A stretch of DNA of 16,151 nt. Origin: Verrucomicrobiia bacterium. Lineage in GTDB: Bacteria > Verrucomicrobiota > Verrucomicrobiia > Verrucomicrobiales > Akkermansiaceae. A model generated the notes under the pieces. The model made no database searches and was not told the DNA's origin. It saw nothing but the letters and a program-made list of their open reading frames with translations. The position numbers and the translations under genes were made by a program. Location: the NCBI GenBank assembly GCA_947460915.1, contig CANHKJ010000043.1, forward strand, positions 1-16,151, written 5' to 3'. How positions within the stretch are numbered: the stretch's first letter is position 1; every line of letters starts with the position of its first letter. Positions 1 through 7,275 of the stretch are shown piece after piece.

Positions 1-1
1 A

Positions 2-2764
2 GACGCCGTTGGCCTTGATCGAAATGTTTCACTTTTCGTAGATCAGGTCTCGCAGGTATCGCGTGTGCAAGGCGCTGAATTCCTCAATGTCGCAAGACTT
101 GGATCAAGTCTTACACTCGGCGGCAGTCGCCTCACTTCTCGATTTTTTGATGGTGCGATTGCTGAACTACGGATCTACCGTGGAGCGTTACCCGATGCTG
201 ATATATCGACTATGATCGATGAATTGCGGACCGAATACATAGCCGCGCCATTGGCAATGTCTCTTACATCGCCGTCGACTGGTCGGGTGAATGTAGAGAA
301 AGGACAGCACATTGAAATCAATGGCACTGTGACAGGTGCGGGAGCTTCCGTGAGCATTGTCCAAACTGCGGGCCCAGCGAATGCGATTCTCACTTCAAGC
401 ACTGCACTGCCATCCATCGCCCGTTTTCCTGTGGTCGGCACGTATCAGTTCACGATTACTGCCACGCAAGGATCTAACAGCATTGTCGAAACCATTGCGG
501 TTTTGTGTTATGAAGGAGCAGCGCCGTCGAGTGGTCCAATGATGGACCTGAAAGGCAGTTGGCGCATGCAAAATGTTGGCGGTGCAACAACGACTGGCAG
601 TCATAGCTTTGGATCTAACAATACGGCATCCATTACTGGATCAGGCATGGGCTTTGAAGAAGTCAGCGATTCATTTCGCTTTGCTTGGAAACCGCTGCGT
701 GGCGATGGTTTTATTACAGCTCGTGTCACAAGCTTTAGTGCTAATAATGGAGGGCAAGCGTTTGGTGGAATTATGATGCGTGGGTCGCTGATGCGCGAAA
801 GTTTTCACTCTTCAGCTACTGTCCGCAGCGGGGGCAGCGTGCGTTATCATCAACGCCCAGAAGACGCAGCGTATACAGAAACGGATGCTCACACTTTGCG
901 CGCACCCTATTGGCTTCGCGTGCGGCGCGTCGGAAATGACTTCTCCTCATGGCGAAGCGTTGATGGTGTAACTTGGTCGCAACAAGGTGCCACTGTGGCA
1001 ATCCCCAGTATGCCCGCAGCGGCACTGTGGGGCTTGGCTGTCACCTCACACACTAATGATTCCTTGTGTCCATGTGTTTTTTCACAAGTTCTGTTAGAAC
1101 CTCTCGCTGGTCAGGCTGCTGCTTCAGGAACATGGGTTGGAGCCGATCTTGGTGCTGCTGAAATCGTTGGTAGCCATAGCATCAGTGGCACTACGGTCAA
1201 TGTTTCGGGCAGTGGTGCTGACATCTGGGGCACAGCTGACCAAGGGTATTTGTTGCGTCAAACTTTTAGCGGAGATGCGCAAATGACTGTTCGAGTGAAT
1301 TCTCAAGATCGCACTGATGTCTGGGCCAAAGCTGGTATTATGGTTCGAGCTGCCACCTCAGCCGCTAGCCCAAACGCCTTTTTGGCAGTGACTCCACGAA
1401 ATGGCATCACATGGCAACAACGCGTCGATAGCGGTGGTGCAACTGCGGGAAACACCGCGGGCACGACATCGTTTTCCGCTCCTTACTGGTTGCGGCTCAC
1501 GCGCAGTGGATCTTCGATTACTTGCCATCGCTCTACCGATGGTTCGAACTGGACACAATTCGGCGATGTCATGGCTCTGAACAATGCACCCGAAACGCTG
1601 CACGTTGGTCTCATGATGGCATCGGTAAACAACAATGGCAACTCCGTAGCGAACTTCGATCAAGTGACTCTGGTAGAGCAAGGCGTGGCTCCGCAAGTGC
1701 CATTGATCACCTTTGCTGCGGGTCAAAATCCAACAATGGCAAATGGCTTCACGCTCCAAGCGCAAGCGGATCGTCCGGTGACTTGGGCTTGGGAAAAAGT
1801 TTCCGGCCCTGGACTGGTGACATTCCAATCGCAAAATAGTAATGCGCCGAAAGTGGCGTTTTCGCGAGAAGGAACATACGTGATTCGAGTGAAAGCCACC
1901 GCCGATGGTGTGACCAGTGTGTCAGAGCAGACGTTCTATTTTTCGTTGCAAGCGCGGTGGGATTTCTCTCAAAACAACCAAGCACTTGGGTGGACCGCTG
2001 CGGGAGGCACGGGAGCCCTAACAATATCTAACGGAATTGTTTCGGCGTTGGTTAGTGCGGCTGACCCACAGTTTTCCCAAAACTCGGCTTGTTATGCTTC
2101 CGGTGATTTGGTGAAACATGTCTTGATTCGATACAAGAGCACAGCCACTGGCACGGCTCAGTTATTTTGGGGCCGTGAGGGCGGACTCAGTTTCACTGGA
2201 TCACGGGTAATCAATCAATCCTACACGCCTGCACAACAGTGGCGCATTCTTGTTTTCACTCCTGATCAACACGCGCAATGGGTGGGACAAATCATTCGGG
2301 ATTTCCGCTATGATCCCACGGGAGGTAGTGGATCAAGTTTTGAAATCGATTGGATCGCTCTATCCGATGGCGACTACGACGACGATGGTCTAACAGATTT
2401 ACTCGAAGGCACAGCCGATTCCGATAGTGATGGACTCGCCAACTGGGAGGATTATGATGCTGACAATGATGGTCTGCCAGATGCGCTCGAGGACTTGGAC
2501 GGTGATGGCTGGAGCAATCGTGACGAATGGGTTTCTGGACACGATCCTAACAACAAAGTATCACGATTCAAAGCCGTCTATAATGGCACCAGCATGAGCT
2601 TAATTCGTTTAGCAGATCGGCGCTATCACATTCAAAGCTCCACCAATTTGCAAACTTGGCTGGATCTGATTCAAGTGCCGCAAGGGGTAGGGGAAAGCAG
2701 CCATACGCTGCCAGTCACCACGGCACCTAAAACATTCTATCGCGTGATTGTCGAGTATCCCTGA
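2..2764 (+). CDS. Secreted modular LamG/DUF1349-like/TSP3 protein, 5'-truncated
   Basis: The frame is open from base 2, so the true start and any signal peptide lie outside the window. GTG at 65 is only an internal codon: LamG-like sequence continues upstream of it. Residues are counted from that codon. The tail of a LamG/concanavalin-like domain ends near 55 ('DGAIAELRIYRGAL'). A PKD/Ig-like segment (64-148) follows, then two copies of a DUF1349-like beta-sandwich (about 164-345 and 355-538, each with 'APYWLR..R.G' and 'S.DG..W'). Next come a second Ig-like segment (545-628) and a carbohydrate-binding-like beta-sandwich (630-766). Asp-rich TSP3/EF-hand-like calcium repeats lie at 768-824. 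The C-terminal tail (835-899) has 'YHIQSSTNLQTW' and 'FYRV', typical of Verrucomicrobia secreted proteins. No catalytic domain is visible in the portion present. An adhesive or polysaccharide-binding cell-surface role is inferred. TGA stop at 2762. Confidence 0.85.
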   Translation, partial: DAVGLDRNVSLFVDQVSQVSRVQGAEFLNVARLGSSLTLGGSRLTSRFFDGAIAELRIYRGALPDADISTMIDELRTEYIAAPLAMSLTSPSTGRVNVEKGQHIEINGTVTGAGASVSIVQTAGPANAILTSSTALPSIARFPVVGTYQFTITATQGSNSIVETIAVLCYEGAAPSSGPMMDLKGSWRMQNVGGATTTGSHSFGSNNTASITGSGMGFEEVSDSFRFAWKPLRGDGFITARVTSFSANNGGQAFGGIMMRGSLMRESFHSSATVRSGGSVRYHQRPEDAAYTETDAHTLRAPYWLRVRRVGNDFSSWRSVDGVTWSQQGATVAIPSMPAAALWGLAVTSHTNDSLCPCVFSQVLLEPLAGQAAASGTWVGADLGAAEIVGSHSISGTTVNVSGSGADIWGTADQGYLLRQTFSGDAQMTVRVNSQDRTDVWAKAGIMVRAATSAASPNAFLAVTPRNGITWQQRVDSGGATAGNTAGTTSFSAPYWLRLTRSGSSITCHRSTDGSNWTQFGDVMALNNAPETLHVGLMMASVNNNGNSVANFDQVTLVEQGVAPQVPLITFAAGQNPTMANGFTLQAQADRPVTWAWEKVSGPGLVTFQSQNSNAPKVAFSREGTYVIRVKATADGVTSVSEQTFYFSLQARWDFSQNNQALGWTAAGGTGALTISNGIVSALVSAADPQFSQNSACYASGDLVKHVLIRYKSTATGTAQLFWGREGGLSFTGSRVINQSYTPAQQWRILVFTPDQHAQWVGQIIRDFRYDPTGGSGSSFEIDWIALSDGDYDDDGLTDLLEGTADSDSDGLANWEDYDADNDGLPDALEDLDGDGWSNRDEWVSGHDPNNKVSRFKAVYNGTSMSLIRLADRRYHIQSSTNLQTWLDLIQVPQGVGESSHTLPVTTAPKTFYRVIVEYP

Positions 2765-2787
2765 TCCTGCCAAAACGATAAAATCTG

Positions 2788-2816
2788 CTGGCATCGCGAC
2801 GTCAGATGAGTATAAT
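2788..2816 (+). promoter_or_regulatory. Candidate promoter for M42 peptidase (leaderless)
   Basis: A perfect TATAAT (2811-2816) lies 17 bases downstream of CTGGCA (2788-2793, 4 of 6 matches to TTGACA). Seven bases separate the -10 box from ATG at 2824. Transcription would therefore start at or next to that ATG. No Shine-Dalgarno sequence precedes either ATG. Prediction by eye only. Confidence 0.5.
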
Positions 2817-2823
2817 TTTGCGC

Positions 2824-3900
2824 ATGCAGAAAAAGGCATTGTCGTTGTTGCAGGAGCTTACTGAGGCGCACTCTGTGCCTGGTCATGAGGATGAAGTCCG
2901 CGCCATCTTTGTGGATGAGATGGAAGAACATGGCGACTTAAGCACAGATGGCTGCGGTTCTGTTTTCTGCGCAACCGGATATGGTCCGCGGGTGCTGGTG
3001 GCAGGCCATATGGATGAGGTGGGATTTTTGGTGCAGAACATCACGCCCGATGGCTTTTTGCAGTTTGTGGCGGTTGGTGGCTGGTGGGAGCATTCGTTGT
3101 TGTCACAGCGGGTTGAGGTTCGCACACGTAGTGGTGAAAAATTTCTCGGTGTTGTAGCATCGCGCCCACCACACTTTTTGCCCGCCTCGCAGCGTTCGCA
3201 AATCATCCCTCTCGATCAAATGTTTATCGACGTGGGAGCGTCATCGCGTGAGGAGGCTGAACGTGAAATGGGAATTTCTTTGGGGGACCCGATTGCGCCC
3301 GTGAGTCAATTTACACCGATGGGTCGCGAGGATCTTTACATGGCGAAGGCCTTTGACAATCGGGTTGGTATGGCTGCGGCCATTCAGAGTGGACAAATTC
3401 TGTGCCAATCAGCACACCCGAATCATCTCATTCTTGCAGGCACTGTGATGGAAGAAGTGGGGCTGCGAGGCGCGAAAACAGCGGCTCATTTCACGCGTCC
3501 GGATGTAGCTTTGGTTCTAGAAGGTCCACCAGCTGATGATACTCCTGGATTTGCTCGCTCAGAATCACAAGGGCGACTTGGGGGTGGCGTACAAATCCGA
3601 TTATTCGACCCCACTGCGATTACAAATCCACGCCTTGCAGCACTGGCCATTCACGTCGCAAAAGACGAGGGCATTCCATATCAAGTTACCGTGCGGCGCA
3701 GCGGCGGTACGGATGCGGGCTCGATTCATCAGTCTGGCTCAGGTGTGCCGAGCATCGTGTTGGGTGTCCCTGCGCGCTACATTCACTCGCACAACTCCAT
3801 CATCGATATCAATGACTACCTCGCCTTGGTATCGCTGACGACCGCTCTAGTGCGTCGTCTCGATGAAAGCACTGTGGCAAGTTTGACGACTTACCTGTGA
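2824..3900 (+). CDS. M42 family metallopeptidase (aminopeptidase)
   Basis: Cytosolic, metal-dependent (usually Co/Zn) aminopeptidase of the M42 family (PepA/YpdE/FrvX/TET type), which trims N-terminal residues from short peptides, typically as a dodecamer. The 358-residue length is usual. From ATG 2824 the metal and catalytic positions are H62 and D64 in 'AGHMDEVGF', D178 in 'KAFDNRVG', E210-E211 in 'VMEEVGLRGAK', E233 in 'LVLEGPPADDTPG' and H321 in 'ARYIHSHN'. Their spacing matches the archaeal TET enzymes. E233 stands where Asp is commoner. ATG 2824 is preferred over in-frame ATG 2806 because a TATAAT box overlaps the six extra codons and because 'MQKKALSLLQELTEAHSVPGHEDEVR' without the extra residues fits family N-termini. 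The gene stands alone on the plus strand, and its 3' end overlaps the convergent hydrolase. Family call is firm; substrate is not known. Confidence 0.93.
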   Translation: MQKKALSLLQELTEAHSVPGHEDEVRAIFVDEMEEHGDLSTDGCGSVFCATGYGPRVLVAGHMDEVGFLVQNITPDGFLQFVAVGGWWEHSLLSQRVEVRTRSGEKFLGVVASRPPHFLPASQRSQIIPLDQMFIDVGASSREEAEREMGISLGDPIAPVSQFTPMGREDLYMAKAFDNRVGMAAAIQSGQILCQSAHPNHLILAGTVMEEVGLRGAKTAAHFTRPDVALVLEGPPADDTPGFARSESQGRLGGGVQIRLFDPTAITNPRLAALAIHVAKDEGIPYQVTVRRSGGTDAGSIHQSGSGVPSIVLGVPARYIHSHNSIIDINDYLALVSLTTALVRRLDESTVASLTTYL

Positions 3901-4940
3901 TGTGCAGTGTGAGAATTGCGAGCAGGAAGTTGGTCCAGCCATTTGCCGATGTCTCCCATGACTCGTTCCTTTTGCACATCATACATCAGCAAATGGTGAG
4001 CTTCTGGATAATACAAGCGCTTTTTCTTAGGTGTCTGAGACAGCTTGCGATAGAAATCTTCCACATCGGCTGCATCAGTGAAATAATCTTGACCTCCATG
4101 AACGACGAGTGTGGGCACTTTGATCATCGATGCCGAAGGTTTCATATCTTCGATCATGTCGTGCAACTGAATTAGCAAGCGCAAGGTGTGCCGCTCCACA
4201 TGCCAAGCATTGATTTCTGACTGTTCATTGTGCGTGGAGTCAGCCGTCATCTGCACACTTTGTCCTCCCGATAGAGTCTCGAGCGAGAGACGTGCGGAGG
4301 GGAAAATTTTCGCAATCGCGCGCACCGTATGTTTCTTCCAAGTCGGAAAATCACCGCGTATGCCGACAACAGGCGAGGTGATGATGATCGCGTCACAAGC
4401 AGGCTTACGGCCCTGATCAATCTCAGTGCGATAGGCGTTAGTCAAAATGAGCGAGCCCATGCTCTCGCCTTGCCAAACGATGTTCGCCCGTGGGTGTTTT
4501 TGACGAACTAGGCGTGTAAATGTGTCGAGATCGCGATACCAATTCTCCGCTTGATCAATGTCTCCACGTCTCTCGTGCACAGGGTCTAGCCCTTGACCGC
4601 GCACCTCGTAGGCGTAAAGCGCAATATCAGGATATTTTTCGAGCAAATGCTTGCCCAGGTTTGCATAGTCGATCGAAGCTCCGCAAAATCCATGAAGCGC
4701 AATGACTACTGTTTTCGGCTCGTTGTTCTTTTTCGATTGATTGAGAAATTTGCGATAAGAAAAGCTCTGCCTATCAGTTGTAGTGAAAGTTTTTTCGCCC
4801 AGACGTGGTTTCTCATACGTGTGGTTGACCAAAGTGTAGTTCGGTTTTCTTTGGCAAGACGCTCCGAAGAATCCCAGTAAAAAAAACACAGCGATCCAGC
4901 GCGCAATAGCGCGGAAGAAGATGGATCTTTGGTCGTTCAC
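3891..4940 (-). CDS. Lipoprotein alpha/beta hydrolase (serine hydrolase, S33/lysophospholipase-like)
   Basis: Predicted lipid-anchored serine esterase, lipase or peptidase of the alpha/beta-hydrolase fold (Hydrolase_4 / monoacylglycerol-lipase-like). From the GTG at 4940 it has 349 residues. A basic N-region and hydrophobic stretch lead to the lipobox 'FGASC' with lipidated C29. The residue after it is Gln, which by the enterobacterial Lol rule favours the outer membrane. The oxyanion-hole motif 'HGFCG' is at 83-87, the nucleophile elbow 'GESMG' at 158-162 (Ser160), the acid Asp285 in 'HGGQDYF' and the His at 315 or 316 in 'PEAHHLL'. A longer reading from TTG 4976 is possible, but that TTG is part of a good -35 box and the 12 added residues would lengthen the signal peptide unnaturally. 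The stop TAA (3891-3893) lies inside the last codons of the convergent M42 gene. Substrate unknown. Confidence 0.88.
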   Translation of the reverse strand: MNDQRSIFFRAIARWIAVFFLLGFFGASCQRKPNYTLVNHTYEKPRLGEKTFTTTDRQSFSYRKFLNQSKKNNEPKTVVIALHGFCGASIDYANLGKHLLEKYPDIALYAYEVRGQGLDPVHERRGDIDQAENWYRDLDTFTRLVRQKHPRANIVWQGESMGSLILTNAYRTEIDQGRKPACDAIIITSPVVGIRGDFPTWKKHTVRAIAKIFPSARLSLETLSGGQSVQMTADSTHNEQSEINAWHVERHTLRLLIQLHDMIEDMKPSASMIKVPTLVVHGGQDYFTDAADVEDFYRKLSQTPKKKRLYYPEAHHLLMYDVQKERVMGDIGKWLDQLPARNSHTAHHR

Positions 4941-4947
4941 AGCCGAT

Positions 4948-4976
4948 ATCCTACGCCTTTGCGTAAGTTTTGGCAA
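4948..4976 (-). promoter_or_regulatory. Candidate promoter for the alpha/beta hydrolase (leaderless or very short leader)
   Basis: On the minus strand, TTGCCA (4971-4976; 5 of 6 matches) is followed after exactly 17 bases by TAGGAT (4948-4953; 4 of 6). Seven bases then separate it from GTG at 4940. The AGGA within the -10 could instead act as a ribosome-binding site 8 bases from the GTG, in which case the promoter lies further up. Either reading favours GTG 4940. Confidence 0.42.
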
Positions 4977-4986
4977 GGTTAGCGTG

Positions 4987-5021
4987 AAAAAATTCAGGGC
5001 GACTCTTGCCAGTCACCCTGA
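4987..5021 (-). terminator. Rho-independent terminator of the sugar dehydrogenase gene
   Basis: On the minus strand an 11-bp stem (4994-5004 with 5011-5021, including one G-U pair as RNA) closes a 6-base loop (5005-5010). It is followed after one base by six T (4987-4992). It begins 5 bases after the dehydrogenase stop codon. The plus strand has a mismatch at the wobble position and lacks a downstream T-run, so the orientation is clear. It isolates the hydrolase from upstream transcription. Confidence 0.88.
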
Positions 5022-5026
5022 GATCA

Positions 5027-6178
5027 TTACTCGGCATCAATGATTTGATAGACCGGACCTGAATGATCGACGATGAAAACATTGCCATCGAGATCTTCTC
5101 CAAACGATGGGATTTGCTTAATCTTACCACCATCGGGCTGGAGTTCATCGGTGTGATCTTTGAAATCGCGAGCCTTGCCGTTTTTCAACTCGAAGGACCA
5201 AATCCGAGGATTTTGGTAATCAGCAAAAATGTAGCGACCTTGCAATTCCTTGATCGGACCCCGATAGAAGTAGCCACCAGTCACAGAGAACCCCTCATCC
5301 TTGCCGCCACCGTGTTTGTAAACATACACCGGCTCGACATTGTCCTTTGGCTTGTCTCCTCCGACATCGTTGGCTGGTGTAGCGACCTCGCCTTCGCGCA
5401 AGCGCCAGCCAAAATTTGCTCCGAATCCATCCTTGTGCGTGGTGTAGCTAATTTCTTCCCAGTGGTTCTGGCCTACATCGCCAATCCACAGATCGCCAGT
5501 TTTTTTGTCAAACGAGCAACGCCATGGGTTACGAACTCCGTAGGCCCAAATCTCCGGCTTAGCTTCTTTGTTTTTCAAAAATGGATTGTCTTTGGGCACC
5601 TCGTAACCCTTTTCGACAGAGACATCGATGCGCAAAATTTTGCCTAACAGTGATCCCAAATCCTGTGCACGTTGTTTCGGGTCGTTGCCTGAGCCGCCAT
5701 CGCCGTTACCAATATAGAGCATTCCATCAGGCCCAAAGTCAATCCAGCCACCATTGTGATTCTGGAAATCCTGCTTGTAGCGCAAAACGATTTCTTCCTT
5801 GGAGGCATCGATGCTACCACCTTTTACCTCGAATCGTGAGATGCAGGTGTGATGCTCCTTATCCACGTAGTTGATGTAAAAACGCCCTGTCTTGGTGAAA
5901 TCAGGAGCAAAAGCCAAACCTAGCATGCCTTCTTCATTGCCTTGACGCGAGACCTGCTTGCGGATATCAAGTATAACTGTTTTTTCACCAGAATCAGGGT
6001 CCACCGAGGTGATCGCGCCATGTTGCTCCATCACCCAAAGTTGTTTTTTAGACGATTGTGGAACGCCCACCCATACCGGGCGATCAAAGCCATCAGTGAC
6101 TTTTTTTACGGCAATTTTCGCGCTGACCGGCAGCATTAGAGTGGAGCTCAAGGCTAAGATCGAAAGTGTGTGTCGCAT
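5027..6178 (-). CDS. Secreted PQQ-dependent sugar dehydrogenase (YliI/Asd family)
   Basis: Predicted periplasmic six-bladed beta-propeller quinoprotein of the GSDH family, which oxidises aldose sugars using PQQ and calcium. From ATG 6178 it has 383 residues, starting with signal peptide MRHTLSILALSSTLMLPVSA. Family motifs are 'EEGMLGLAF' (82-90), 'NHNGGWIDFGPDGMLYIGNG' (140-159) with His141 matching the catalytic His of soluble glucose dehydrogenase, Asp160, 'YGVRNPWR' (213-220) with Arg216 in the PQQ-contact position, 'GDVGQN' (233-238), 'NFGW' (255-258) and 'GGYFYRG' (301-307). No CxxCH haem motif is present, so electrons must leave through a separate acceptor. The frame can be read from 6250, but the 24 extra residues would bury the signal peptide. 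No clear Shine-Dalgarno is seen. A direct repeat lies just upstream. The substrate is not deducible, and no pqq synthesis gene is in the window. Confidence 0.92.
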   Translation of the reverse strand: MRHTLSILALSSTLMLPVSAKIAVKKVTDGFDRPVWVGVPQSSKKQLWVMEQHGAITSVDPDSGEKTVILDIRKQVSRQGNEEGMLGLAFAPDFTKTGRFYINYVDKEHHTCISRFEVKGGSIDASKEEIVLRYKQDFQNHNGGWIDFGPDGMLYIGNGDGGSGNDPKQRAQDLGSLLGKILRIDVSVEKGYEVPKDNPFLKNKEAKPEIWAYGVRNPWRCSFDKKTGDLWIGDVGQNHWEEISYTTHKDGFGANFGWRLREGEVATPANDVGGDKPKDNVEPVYVYKHGGGKDEGFSVTGGYFYRGPIKELQGRYIFADYQNPRIWSFELKNGKARDFKDHTDELQPDGGKIKQIPSFGEDLDGNVFIVDHSGPVYQIIDAE

Positions 6179-6193
6179 AGTGAAAATACAACT

Positions 6194-6216
6194 AGAGTCA
6201 AATTCCACAGAGTCAA
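6194..6216. repeat. Direct repeat AGAGTCAA x2, 15-base period, upstream of dehydrogenase
   Basis: The 8-mer AGAGTCAA occurs at 6194-6201 and 6209-6216, read TTGACTCT on the coding strand. It sits 16-38 bases before the dehydrogenase ATG. The copies resemble -35 boxes (TTGACT), but no good -10 lies 16-18 bases below either. They could be tandem activator half-sites or chance. Confidence 0.35.
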
Positions 6217-6270
6217 GGCACAAGCGAGTTTTTGCCGAAAATTCTGGCACAGTTTGTCATGCAGCATTCT

Positions 6271-7269
6271 TCAACTCATGAGCGCGTAATCTTCTGCCGT
6301 AAGGCAGCAAGGATCAGCCGCCACGAAATGGCCGGGTGCGATTTCGGTGAGCGGTAGATCTTTGTCGACCGTTTGCTCATAGAGCGGGTGTTTCATGCGA
6401 TGGCCGAAGGCAGAACCTCGCGGTGGATTGATCGGTGATGGGACATCGCCTTCTAACAGAATGCGTTCTTTCTTCGCCGCAGGATCAGCAACGGGAATTG
6501 CCGAAAGCAGGGCCTTGGTATAGGCGTGGCGCGGATTGCGATAGAGTGAATCAGCATCAGCCAGTTCGACGATTTTGCCCAAATACATGACAGCAACACG
6601 ATCACTGATATGCTTGACCACCGCAAGATCGTGAGCAATGAAGAGATAGGCAAGCCCCATTTCTTGCTGGAGCTCCAACATCAAATTGAGCACTTGCGAT
6701 TGCACCGACACATCCAGTGCGCTCACTGGTTCATCGCAGACGATCAATTTGGGCTTAAGCGCAATGGCCCGAGCGATGCCGATGCGTTGACGTTGACCAC
6801 CGGAAAATTCGAACGAGTATTTATCTGCCGAGCTACTTGGTAGGCCGACGCGGTCAAGCAATTCGGCAACCCATTTTTTTCGCTCATCTTTGGTGCCGAT
6901 GCCGTGAATCAAAAATGGTTCTTCCAAGATTGAGCGCACGCTGTGTCGTGCATTGAGCGACTCGGAGGGATCTTGGAAAATCATTTGCATCTCACGGCGG
7001 AGAGGTCGGATTTTTGATTGAGTGGCGTGAGTAATATCTTCGCCTTGAAAGGAGATACGTCCGCCGTTTGGCTTGTAGAGTCTCACAATCGCCTTGCCGA
7101 GTGTTGACTTGCCGCAACCAGATTCACCTACGAGCCCTAGGGTTTCTCCCGGTGCAATGGTCAGAGAAACATCATCCACGGCACGCACGGCACCGATTTG
7201 ACGTTTGAACACGCCGCCATGCACGGGGAAGTGAATCTTGAGATTTTCGACGGATAATAAATCTTGCAT
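6271..7269 (-). CDS. oppF: Oligopeptide ABC transporter ATPase, OppF/DppF type (second half of a split YejF)
   Basis: Cytoplasmic ATP-hydrolysing subunit that, paired with the upstream ATPase, powers the Yej-type importer. 332 residues, normal for OppF. Walker A 'GESGCGKST' (48-56), Q-loop Gln99, signature 'FSGGQ' (155-159), Walker B 'LIVCDEP' (175-181), D-loop 'SALD' (183-186) and H-loop His213 are all intact. The C-terminal oligopeptide-transporter extension is recognisable ('PSPINPPRG', 278-285), but the usual Gly-Cys-x-Phe...Cys is changed to 'GSAFGHRM', so its usual cysteines are missing; only a Cys-Cys pair (321-322) remains near the end. ATG is 6 bases after the oppD stop, with AAGGA 12 bases ahead, a long spacing. 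It is the last gene of the operon, and no hairpin with a T-run follows. Confidence 0.92.
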   Translation of the reverse strand: MQDLLSVENLKIHFPVHGGVFKRQIGAVRAVDDVSLTIAPGETLGLVGESGCGKSTLGKAIVRLYKPNGGRISFQGEDITHATQSKIRPLRREMQMIFQDPSESLNARHSVRSILEEPFLIHGIGTKDERKKWVAELLDRVGLPSSSADKYSFEFSGGQRQRIGIARAIALKPKLIVCDEPVSALDVSVQSQVLNLMLELQQEMGLAYLFIAHDLAVVKHISDRVAVMYLGKIVELADADSLYRNPRHAYTKALLSAIPVADPAAKKERILLEGDVPSPINPPRGSAFGHRMKHPLYEQTVDKDLPLTEIAPGHFVAADPCCLTAEDYALMS

Positions 7270-7275
7270 AATTCG

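Noticed and set aside
1358..1834. 158-codon open frame on the minus strand inside the left-edge protein
   Set aside because: It is antisense to a well-conserved multidomain gene, and its translation is low-complexity with no domain or initiation signal.
5063..5647. 194-codon plus-strand frame opposite the sugar dehydrogenase
   Set aside because: The minus strand encodes conserved GSDH motifs throughout; this frame is a shadow with no recognisable features.
6179..6250. 24-residue N-terminal extension of the sugar dehydrogenase
   Set aside because: It would place a non-hydrophobic stretch ahead of a clean signal peptide that begins at ATG 6178.
6213..6262. Possible terminator after the oppF-like gene
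   Set aside because: Only a 4-bp stem (TGCC/GGCA) with a 9-base loop followed by A, not T, could be found.
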